Assembly: GCA_018806915.1 (NCBI GenBank)
Contig: JAGKQI010000096.1
Span: forward strand, 1,612,001-1,676,000
Reading direction: 5' to 3'
Length of the DNA stretch: 64,000 bases
From: Phytophthora colocasiae
Taxonomy: Eukaryota; Oomycota; Peronosporomycetes; Peronosporales; Peronosporaceae
Shown here: piece by piece, positions 43,140 to 53,000 of the stretch
How the letters are laid out: every line of letters begins with the position of its first letter
Numbering within the stretch: position 1 is the stretch's first letter
Position numbers and translations under genes: made by a program
The notes under the pieces: model-generated
The model's input: the letters and a program-made list of their open reading frames with translations, nothing else
The model's database searches: none
Told to the model about the DNA's origin: nothing

Positions 43140-43426
43140 CTGAAACACTCTGTAAAAACAAACATTCTACTCATGTGCAAACATTTCATTATCACAGGTT
43201 ATTAAGCCAAACATATCAATGATAGACGAAAGTGTTCGAAACTGTCTTTCTTTTCAATTACTTACATATTCATTATCTGAGGTCCTAGATTTCCTGAAGC
43301 ATCATATATCTCAGGTAAGACTATCGAGAGTGATGGTCTTTCCTCGCACCAATCACACCCCACACGAAGAACGAAGCGCAGGCCGTGATCTTTCCACACC
43401 CCAGGCCCACACACTAGCTCACTGCG

Positions 43427-45668
43427 ATGGGGGATCAAGAGGCCACAAGTGCAGAGCTCACACGCAGCTTCCTGAGCTTCCGCATGCTCAAGGAGGTGCT
43501 GCAGTCCACAAATATTAAGGATGACGAGGAGGTGCGCTCCTTTACCCCGCTTTTTGGTTGCTATCAGTTCATATACTGACTTAGTGCAATTTATCAGGCT
43601 GTGATGGTCACGCGCATGTGCGTGGACCCACGTCACGTGGAGGAGTTCGAGCGGCTATTGCGTATGATACTGAAGAGCACGCACACTGTGGGCCACGTGT
43701 CCACATGTGTGGTGCGTCCACCGCCCGGTGAATTCACTTACACGTCCATCGTACGTGTCGTTATCGAAGAAATTAGTACATTGTAGTTGTAGATGGTCTA
43801 AGTTTATTTATTTTTATTTATTTTAGGTTAAATATTCTGGATTACAGGCGATGAGGCAGATTTACCCATCTACAGTGGAGAGTGGTGTTGATTTCTACAA
43901 ACTACTAGCAGCACGAGACTCACTGCTGCTGGAGCCGCCCACGTATCAGATTGAAGCAGGTTTTGGCACGTGGATCGAGTCGGATGGAAATACAAAGCCT
44001 ATGAGAGGCGACGACCCCGAGGAAGATGATAATTTGGTGTATCAGAGTGTCCCTGGCCCCTGCTGCAATGACTCGTGTGAGAATCCCCATGGACTGAACG
44101 TCCGTGCGTCTTTCGTGGCACCGACCAAGGATTTCCAGCTCTTCCGACCGAGATACCAACGTAATAATAAGAAGGGGGGGCAGAAGAACTTGCGCTGCTT
44201 CCCGTGCTGTCGCAACGGCCGCCATGTGAGTTCAGGTTTCTGTGGAGATTCAATCAGAGTGCACGTGGCTGTTAGTCGCGTGACAGAGTCAGGGGGCGTG
44301 AAGATTTGTCCCATTCAGACAACACGGCCGGCAGTTTTAGCGTTTGCGCGATTCCTGAATCTAGAGGGCACTTTTGACCAGACTGTTTCAGGGCCAGAGG
44401 TGTTTCCGGGGCAGACTATTGAGAAGACCGATGTGCTCGCATGGGTGCGCGACAAGCAGCACCCGATGAATCCCCTGTTCCCAGGAATCTTGCGCGGAGC
44501 TGCTATGGAGACATCATCGCAATCTGCTATTTTCGAATTTAATGCGGAGTGCAAGGCGTGGCATTACGGTTGGACAGCTCCACGTGGCCAAGGACTTTCT
44601 GGTAGTGATGCGCAGCATGTGCTGGAAGTGCTGTTCATGAAGCCTATGGGCTCGTACATGTACTGCTTGGAGCGTCTGCGGTCGGACGGTTTTTCTATCT
44701 ACTCCAGCCGAAGAGCTAGTCATGCTACTATTAAGCCTGAGACTGAGGCTTTCGAGAACGCAGAGGCTGCTGACGACAGACATCTCAAGCGAAAACGCAC
44801 CTCGCGCACTGAGGCGGCTTCGCCTGCGCGTTCACTGATGTCCCAACCGCCAGCATCGCCAGCCTCGACAATCGTCTCAAGTTGTCCTACGGACTCTCCT
44901 ATTTTCTCTCCGTCGAAGGAAGACTTGACGAGTGGACGTCGTCCGAGTGTTTCCTCTGCGATGCGTGTGACAGCACCTCCAACTTCCACCGGTTTTGTGG
45001 ACATTACATCGCCAATGACGGACGTACCGCCGTTCAAAATGGAGAGCATTTTCGGCTCAGTATCGTCACCTATGGCTGTTTGCCCACCGTCCTCTTCTGT
45101 TCTCGTGGACAGTGCATCATCGGGCTTTGATTATCGGGGTCTGGATAATTTGATGTGCGGTAGTGGTATGCAGCAGCAGCAGCAACAACAACCACCTCCG
45201 CAGCATCAACAGCTTAGCCACCAACAGCAGCAGCTGCTGATTGATCAACAGAACCAGCAGCTACAGCGACATCAACGTGAGCAACAGGAGCTGTTGCGAC
45301 ACCAACAGCAACTTATTCAGCAGCTCGCAGAGCAAATGATGATCAGTCAGCAGCAGCAACGGCAACAGGAGCAACAACTTCACGTGGATCATCTTCAGGT
45401 TCAAGGAGGCCTTCAGAATCACTCGTTGTTTCAAGAAGAACAACCCGCTCGACGGGTGGTTTCGACGGAGGAACTGCCGTGGTCTGAGCTGTACAATCTG
45501 TTTGATCCCGCCCCGCTGTCTCCAGCTAGTACTGACGATGATCCTGATCACGACGAGGAGAGCCTACCAAGTCCGGGCAACAGCCCCGCACCCACTTCAG
45601 CTGCGAGTTCGGGGATGGCTTCTCCTTCTGTGGGGCCAGCGCAACAAGCCATTTTGAATTACTTATAA
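43427..45668 (+). CDS. Large Gln-rich protein, possible transcription regulator (3 exons, 692 aa)
   Basis: Exons 43427-43531, 43598-43750 and 43848-45668. The N-terminal third has no known domain but looks folded. A Cys-rich block follows (PGPCCNDSCENPHGLNV, then RCFPCCRNGRHVSSGFCGD) with an embedded basic stretch (RPRYQRNNKKGGQKN), plausibly a metal- or DNA-binding module. After a KRKR nuclear-type signal (HLKRKRTSRTE) comes a Ser/Pro-rich region, a long Gln/His-rich tract (about residues 525-600) and an acidic end. This order suggests a transcription factor or coactivator; that is inference. The gene starts 288 bases from the right end of the MULE. Confidence 0.8.
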
Positions 45669-46631
45669 CATAGTTCAGGGAACATCGTGGGTGCAGTGAT
45701 TCAGAGGTATATGGGGAAGACCACGAGCGCAACATTCCTCCTCTGTGAGCTGTAGTACAGTTTTTCTGATGCACTTTGTTTTCCTTTGAATGTTTACGGT
45801 GTGGGCTTTGCCGATGATCCATTGTGACGAATCTTCACTGACGACTGCCACAGCCAAAGTGTGAAAGAGCAGCAAAAGAAAACATAAAGTGGCTACAGTA
45901 GTTACAACATGGACCGTTCAATGACATTGAATCAATGTTCTGTGTGCCAGCCTGGCACTGATCGCATCTTGCCGCAATCATACTTGTCCGAATGGTTTAC
46001 TCTCACCATAATAATCTTTCAAAAAAAAAGTGCTCGGAAAACCTTACAGTGTAAGGCGATGCATGCACATGCACTTCCAGCAACAATCTACTTCGAATAC
46101 CCCCCTCCCCAAATGAAACACCCCTAAAGAAAAAACTCGCAGTGAGCGTCTAGCATACAGTGTCCTCGCCTTCCTACATGAGCAGTTCGAGCCACAACGC
46201 AGTCACACCCCATAATAGCCCGTGATTTCTCAGAATCATTGAAGTATGATAATCCCTTCAGTCTGGTCAAATCTAATGAACAACATACGGACCCTCGTTG
46301 TCAAGTTGGCGATTCCAACGACAAGATCTTAAGACCACATCAAATCCCTGAAAAACACCATGACACATGACAAACACAAAGCGGTGCAGTTTAGCTACAA
46401 CATTACAAAAGGCGAACACAAGGAACGTCTAAGTGACCACACGGATTTGTGGGGAACCACAAAGGAACGTTGAGCAAATACCCCCTGCGCAATATTAGCC
46501 TATCCGTGATCTCTCTTTAGTTACTTTTGTCCAATCAAAATTCTAGTCAAGGGATCGATCGATGGCAGTGGTTGCTCGAGTATCCGCTGCCACTCACTTC
46601 CGAACGAAGCCAACCACTCTCTACTTCCAAG
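45669..46631. other. Intergenic, upstream of a MULE transposase gene
   Basis: No host gene was seen. The transposase frame is open from 46527 but without an ATG. I searched by eye for inverted ends matching the region after 48467 and found none. Confidence 0.4.
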
Positions 46632-48467
46632 ATGCCAAGCCCTCGGCCCTGGAGTCTGCTCTGCAGCAGCTTTTCGCTCGAGGATGCAGCACTGTTGCTG
46701 CAAGACATGAAAACATGGAAGACTGTCAAGAGCCACCTCATGTCGTGCACTTCTTGCAGCATCAGCGCTCCGCACTCGATGCGCTACAAGGTGCTACGAT
46801 GCGCCTGCAACATTTGCAAGGATGCTGCCCCCTACTTTCCGTGCCCTTGGCGCCTAAAGGTGTTGGTGTGCCAAGAAAACCAAACGGTTGACATCTACGA
46901 GCACGGTCAGCATCATTCGCGAGCCCAGTCCCCCTCAAAGCGCGGTCTCACACCACTGCAGCGTGTTTTCATCAAGGAGCTCGCGCGCGAGAACCTCATG
47001 CCTCAGCGCATTCTGCACGCTTTGGGGCGCAAGTTTAACCTCCGGCCTGCTACGCTACCATCGCTGCGAACGGTGCAAAATGTCGTGCACTACTACCGCC
47101 GCAGCCGCCTTGGAGGGAACGATAAGCACCGGGAGATAAAAGAGTTTGTCCGTCGCCTCGCATTTAGTGGACGTGAAGGCGAGCATGACGCCTTCACGTT
47201 CACTAACGACTACGACGAGGATGGAGTGCCCATTGTGGGAAATGGATCGGACGCTCGTCCGTTCTTGGTGGGCATGACGACCAAGGCACTTCTCCGCAAT
47301 GCCGTCCGCGATTCCGGTACTTTTGTGCTGCACATGGATGCAACGTTTAAGTTGAATGCGGCCGGATACCCGGTCCTCGTGTGCGGCATCACCGATGCTG
47401 CGCGAACTTTCCATCTCGTGGCTATATTCATCTCATCGCAGATGCAAGAAGGGCATTTTGTTGCAGCGCTCGTCGCATTGCGACGTATGTATGCGCGTGT
47501 GAATGGCGCTGAGATTAACGTTAAGTACGTCCTTGGGGATGCTGATAAGGCCCAGCGCAACGCGTTTGCTGAAGTATTCGGGGCCGACTGTGACTTTAGC
47601 TATCTGATGTGTTTCTACCACGTCGTTGCTAAGCTACGTGAGAAGGCGCGATGCCTCAGTCAAGAGCTCTCGGCGTTAGTCTTTAAAGGGGTCTACGATC
47701 TCCACTTCTGTGCCAGTGAAACTGAATACGAGAACCGAAAGACGGCCATGCTGGAGACGTGGGCTGCGCACCCAGACTTGTTGGCCTTCAGCGCCTACGT
47801 CAAGACGCCATGGTTGCAAGGGCACTTTACAAAGTGGCAGTGCTACCATACGCCACCGGGGTTCGCCACCACCAACAACCCCGTTGAGCAGTTCAACCGG
47901 GCACTAAAGCGCGACTACACGCACCACCGGCAGCTCAAGATGGGGCTGCTGCTCGTGCAGCTACTTGATTGCTGCAACCACCGATCCATGGCTCTGCCGA
48001 TTTTCTCGCTGAAGCCGACATGCCCTGTGACGCTACGGACGCGTACGAGTGGCCTCCGACGCCGCGATTTGCTGCAGGAGAACGTCGTGACGCGCAGCAG
48101 CATAGACTTTCTTCTCGGGGATGCGGACCCAGAGCTAGTGCACGTCCGAGCAGTTGCTCCTCCCCGGTCGTTCATTCCTGAGCTGAATCGCGCGCGTGAA
48201 GAGATGGAAATTTCCGCTCAGTTTGGGGTGCAGTACGCTCGCATGGAGATTGAAGGTCAACCACGCACGGGGTGGCCTGTCGATCTGCGCACTGCATTCT
48301 GCCCGTGCCGTTACTACCTGAAGATGGGGTATTGCTGCCACCTGCTGTTCGCCCAGCAGTCGCGCATGGTGGTGGATGCAGCTGGCGACGAGGTGCTCGT
48401 GAACCGCAAGCGACTCAAGAAGGCTGGTCGTCCCCAGAATGCCGGTCATGCCCTTCAGCGTCTGTGA
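46632..48467 (+). CDS. MULE-type transposase with SWIM zinc finger, intact frame (611 aa)
   Basis: Catalytic DDE residues sit in VLHMDATFKLN (first Asp), VLGDADKAQRNAF (second Asp) and TTNNPVEQFNRALKRDY (Glu). A SWIM-type finger C-x-C...C-x-H follows (FCPCRYYLKMGYCCHLLF). The N-terminus holds a Cys cluster (RCACNICKDAAPYFPCPW) like the zinc part of MULE DNA-binding regions. Start chosen at ATG 46632; the frame is open a little further without ATG. No stop or frameshift breaks the 611 codons, so this copy is either recently active or domesticated. No inverted ends were found by eye, which slightly favours domestication or an old immobile copy. GC content looks higher than in the nearby spacers. 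Confidence 0.85.
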   Translation: MPSPRPWSLLCSSFSLEDAALLLQDMKTWKTVKSHLMSCTSCSISAPHSMRYKVLRCACNICKDAAPYFPCPWRLKVLVCQENQTVDIYEHGQHHSRAQSPSKRGLTPLQRVFIKELARENLMPQRILHALGRKFNLRPATLPSLRTVQNVVHYYRRSRLGGNDKHREIKEFVRRLAFSGREGEHDAFTFTNDYDEDGVPIVGNGSDARPFLVGMTTKALLRNAVRDSGTFVLHMDATFKLNAAGYPVLVCGITDAARTFHLVAIFISSQMQEGHFVAALVALRRMYARVNGAEINVKYVLGDADKAQRNAFAEVFGADCDFSYLMCFYHVVAKLREKARCLSQELSALVFKGVYDLHFCASETEYENRKTAMLETWAAHPDLLAFSAYVKTPWLQGHFTKWQCYHTPPGFATTNNPVEQFNRALKRDYTHHRQLKMGLLLVQLLDCCNHRSMALPIFSLKPTCPVTLRTRTSGLRRRDLLQENVVTRSSIDFLLGDADPELVHVRAVAPPRSFIPELNRAREEMEISAQFGVQYARMEIEGQPRTGWPVDLRTAFCPCRYYLKMGYCCHLLFAQQSRMVVDAAGDEVLVNRKRLKKAGRPQNAGHALQRL

Positions 48468-49230
48468 TTCAGAGTAATTGCAATGGCCGCCACCGAGTTG
48501 TAACTGCATTGCTCGTGCGTCGTAGGACATGTAGGAGCAGCATCGTCGAATAAAACAACACCAACGAGATGAAAATGCTCACATAATTCATTATTTCATG
48601 TTACCTACAACCATAACAACCCAAAGTATTAGCTCATGATGCAAGACACAGCTTCACGCATTCATACACACGCACCATTTGTACAACACCGAGTCTTGCC
48701 GTGACACCACGTGTACCAAGCACAGCTGCCCACGAAGACGTGCCGGTCGTTGAGGTCTCTCGGCTACTGAGCCCTTCATGTCCTGCAAGCCACGCCCTGC
48801 CAGCCTCCGAGCCCCGCCAGCCGCCGAGCGCTTCCAACCGTCCGAGCACTTCCAACGCTTCCAACCGTCCGAGCACTGCCAGCCTCCGAGCCGCTCGTCC
48901 CGATCCCACCGAGGCCGTCGCCGCCGTCGGCCCTTGAGAGCGCGCTGCTGCCTCCGGCCGCTGAGTCTGCAACGCGCCACGAAATCTTGAATGAGAGTCA
49001 CCGATCAACCACCCGTTGGGGGAGGGCTAGGGATAAACAATTTTTCGCCACGCCACCATCCAGCCTCGTTTCTGCCATTGTGCTGAGCTGGGCTTTATGG
49101 TGTTGATCAGGGATTTTGAGGTGTTTATCGTATTTTGTGGATTCCAACCAAGCTGGGCCCAGTGCCTGTGCAGTGACTGGCAGTCACTGTGACTGGGTAG
49201 CTTATTGACGATAGCTGGTTCTGCGAACTT
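48468..49230. other. Intergenic with a short GC-rich internal repeat
   Basis: No supported gene. Around 48830-48885 the unit CCGTCCGAGCACT(T/G)CCA recurs, alternating with AACGCTTCCAACCG-like words, giving an imperfect minisatellite. The frames over it are repeat artefacts. Confidence 0.45.
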
Positions 49231-49248
49231 ATCATTCCACAAATTTCC
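49231..49248 (+). promoter_or_regulatory. Inr+FPR core promoter of RXLR effector 2
   Basis: ATCATTCCACAAATTTCC fits the oomycete core consensus (TCATTYY then CAWTTTNYY), 43-60 bases before the effector ATG. Confidence 0.7.
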
Positions 49249-49290
49249 AGGCAGGGCGCATCACAATTTAACACCAAAGACGAAGTGACC

Positions 49291-49641
49291 ATGCGGCTGG
49301 CCAGAATCCTACTCGTATCTGCGCTTCTAGCGTGCGGCAGCATCCTCTCGACGGAGGGCAAGCAAGCTCACACCGTACAAGACGCCACTGGCGGCAAACG
49401 CCTTTTGCGCTCCAACGACTACGATGAAGAGAGAGTTAACTTCGCTCAGCTGATGAAACTAGACGACCAAGCCGACGCGATCAAGCAACTAGCAACCGAG
49501 TTTGCGGGACTGAAGGCGGCGAACAAGGAAGCCTTAGATGTCTTTTTGATGTTGAAGAAGGATATGACCCAGAAACAAGCCACGTATATTTCCAACTTGT
49601 TTGCCAAGTACATGGAAAACCCTCGTCTTTATCATCCTTGA
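49291..49641 (+). CDS. RXLR-dEER secreted effector candidate 2 (116 aa)
   Basis: Signal peptide at residues 1 to about 23 (MRLARILLVSALLACGSILS). RLLR lies at 37-40 and DEER at 45-48. The C-terminal domain (about 68 residues) is helical and contains FAQLMKLDDQADAIKQL, ALDVFLMLKKDM and YISNLFAKYM, which resembles part of a WY-type fold but is too short for a confident call. Start is the ATG at 49291 (an in-frame GTG at 49285 is ignored). Single exon, no damage. The gene sits between two transposase genes, in the gene-sparse, transposon-rich setting typical for fast-evolving RXLR genes. Confidence 0.9.
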   Translation: MRLARILLVSALLACGSILSTEGKQAHTVQDATGGKRLLRSNDYDEERVNFAQLMKLDDQADAIKQLATEFAGLKAANKEALDVFLMLKKDMTQKQATYISNLFAKYMENPRLYHP

Positions 49642-50040
49642 TACGACAGTGCGAGTGCGGAAATAATGCTTCACAAGTACTACTGTAGTAGTAGAAGCAT
49701 TAATAAAGTCATGTGGTATTAATAATACTTCGGGCAGTTTACACTGTGTCTTTTTGTTAAAACGAGCAGAGATGTTTGTAGTTGCTAGGGTCTGCATTGC
49801 CAATTCATATACTCCCATGTAGTGAAGATTGGTTGATGTTGAAACCCTACGCCAACCACACGACATTTTCTTCTTCTTCTTCATCAATGAACTCATAAAC
49901 GTCACCAAATTGTAGACATTGAAGAGATTTGAGTATTTACTTATTACTTGAAGTATCAACACATTAGAGAACATTCGGTGAACCTTTTTAGTTGAGTTTC
50001 GACTTGAGATGCAAACCTTTTATGTTAATTGAAACGGCAC
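49642..50040. other. Intergenic, 3' flank of effector 2
   Basis: AT-rich. Holds another TAGTAGTAG palindromic word near 49680 and no gene. Confidence 0.4.
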
Positions 50041-53000
50041 GGCTAGCGTCCAGTTTTTTTGCAGCAGGTATCGACCAGGTATGACTACAGGTATTGAGCA
50101 GGTTTTTAGTTTACCGTTTCTTTTCCGAAAATTTAATTTTCTTCCGTCTCCCAGCCACTCATCCGGGCCACGCGGCAGCTCCCACACAGTTTGCGGGCGC
50201 GGTGAAGCCGGAAGTGGACGCCACAGCTATGGCGCGCACCCACAAGACGGCTCATATCAAGCAGCAGATGGTTCGCCTAGAGGAGGAGGCACGCTTGGCA
50301 GCAGCTGCAGCCGAAGCAGACGCCGAAGAAGGGGGGGAGGATGAATCCGCGGCGGAGGAGAAGACTCGCCTTGCGACCGTACAGAAGGCTCGCACTCGAT
50401 CTGAGAGAGCCACCGCTCTGCAACGCGCGAGGGATGAGCGTGAACAGGCCAGCGCGATGCTGCTTGGTCCGCATGCCGTGAGCAAGGAAGCCAACACCCA
50501 CGACACCGAGGAATCGGCGGAGGAGGATGAGGAGCAGGACGCGGAGGGGGAGGACGCGGAGGAGGAGGACGCAGAGGAAGAGTACGTGGAGGAGGAGGAC
50601 GCGGAGGAAGAGCAGGAAAAGGCTGAAGATCGAGGGTCGTCTTCACGCCGGCGGAATAAACGCTCCGTTGAAGAAGTGGATGAAGACCTGTTAATACCTG
50701 TTCCACCGTTTAAACAAGAGCACAAGACCTGGGCTGAGTTTGATCAGGGTATGAAGCAGTACATGGCAGAGACGCACCAAGTGCTGGTCATAAAGGAGGT
50801 GATTAACGTTGCAAGACGCAATGCTACGCTCAGAAAACAAATCCAATACCAAGGGGTGACAGATGACGAGATCCCACTCATACCAACGAGTATGGAGCCG
50901 TACCAGCGCAAGTTCATCTGTACTCACGGTTGGCCTGCACGCGAAAGGTCCACGGGCAAGCGCACCATGCACAACCTTCGTCGAACTGAGTGTCCCTTCC
51001 AGATGCTAGCTCAAGTGACGCAGAAGGAAGATGGCTCGTGGGAGATCGCTGTAAAGCGCGAACGATACGTCCACAATCACCAGATGTCGTCAGGTATCTA
51101 TCAACATTACCCAGGTATTCGCCAGGTATCTTCCCAGTCGGCGTTGATGCCGGGAGTCCAGCTACTGATGCAAGCGCAAGCAGGGGCTTCGAGTATTTAC
51201 GAGTACATCCGCGAAAGCTCCGACCACCATGTGACGATGAAGGACGTCCACAACTTGGTTGCTCGCCTGCGGAACTCAGGTAAGTCCTTTGTCGTTGTCT
51301 GGTACTTCGTTCTCATCTCACTCGAGAAATATTGGTTTATTCGTACATAGGTGCCCAGTTGTCAGACGACGATGCCGTCGCCGAAACAATCGTCAACTTC
51401 AACATGGAGACCCCGACAAACGTGGCGACTGTTCATCAAAGCGCTCGTGGAAACACAGGCGTAATTTCAATCACAACGGGGCACATGCGTTCTATGGTGG
51501 ATAGTTTCCCCGAGGTTCTTCAGATGGACTGCACCCATAAGACGAACAAGTAAGTTTTTGTTGTCCATATGGATCCAGGTATGACGCCTTGGTTTCCAGG
51601 TATTAACCAGTTTTTTTGCTTAGGTATAATTACCAGCTCTTATCCATGGTCGCGATGGATCAGTTCGGTCAAGGGCAACCTGTCCAGTACTCGTTGCTGG
51701 AGACGAATGCTGACTGGCACATGACCAAGTGTCTAGACCACTTCAAGCGTGCTAACGAGCACTGGCGCTTGGTTCGTATCGTCATTGTGGATAAGGATAT
51801 GCGAGAGGTAGACGTTATACGTCAAAAGCTGCCCGAGGCCCGTGTGTTGTTCTGCCATTTTCACGTGATCAAATGGCTACAAGAAACTATTCGAAAGTCG
51901 AGTAAGTTTGGAGTATACGAACCCGGCGTGTTGACCCAACTTAAACACGCAATCACAAATATGACGTACGCTCGGACTGACGCGAATTACGAAGAGCATC
52001 GAGCGGAGTTCAAAAGTCTGTCATTGCGGGAAGGCCGTTCCGATCTGTGGGATTATTTCGAGAAAAACTGGGATGAGTGCAAGGAAATGTGGGTGATAGC
52101 ACACCGCGTTGATCTGCCACACTTCAACAACCACACCAACAATCGCGTCGAGAGTCTGTTCGGCAAGTTGAAGCAGCATTTGAAGGGCCATTTATCCATG
52201 CACTCGAGCCTACAAGCACTTTTGGCGTTCCAGCGCCGTAAAGAAGAAGAATACTACGCCAAGGTTCAGATGACCGGAACGTTGCGGGACACAAAATTAT
52301 CGGAAGAGATGAACATCGTACTTGGAATGACGACGCGGAGAGTGGCCGCCGCTGTTAAGACGCAGTACGATGTCGCCATGGATCCGAATATTGCGAGCTC
52401 GTACGTCTTCGTCGACAACGGAGATACAGTCACCGTCCGCTCTGGTGAAATCGAGTATATGCTGCAGAAGGACAGTTGGGAATGCGACTGCGAGTTCGCA
52501 CTCACCATGAAACTTCCGTGTCGACATGCAATGGTGTTCAAGCAGAGAAGCGGGAGTCCGTTTGTCATTCCATTTGCTGCAATCGCGATCAGGTATATCC
52601 ATGTTTCTCCAGGTATCTCACAGGTATTGACTGTATGTCAGGCACTAACTTGCGTGTGATGCGTATTTATGTCGTTCTGGTTGTTGTAGGTGGTACGGCC
52701 AGAGTCGACTATCTACGAAAGGCCTGCCTGAAGTCACGAAACCATTTGTTGCTAAGATCTTCAAGCCCGAGATCCCTGCAAACCCAAAATCGGAACAGGA
52801 AAAATTTCGGCGTGCACAGCAAACATTTGGTCGTATTAGTGGCGAACTAGCACGATTCGATGATGAAACGTTCGACAAGGCTATGGATCAGTTCGACACT
52901 TGGTGGCATAATCTTCGGCAAGGACAGATCGCTATTCCCGAGACCCGGGACGTCTACAGTGCGGAAGACTCGAATCGTGATGAAGATAGAGGGGGTGGTA

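Noticed and set aside
48634..49008. Minus-strand frames of 115-124 codons
   Set aside because: Their protein repeats come directly from the GC-rich minisatellite around 48830-48890; no promoter or domain.
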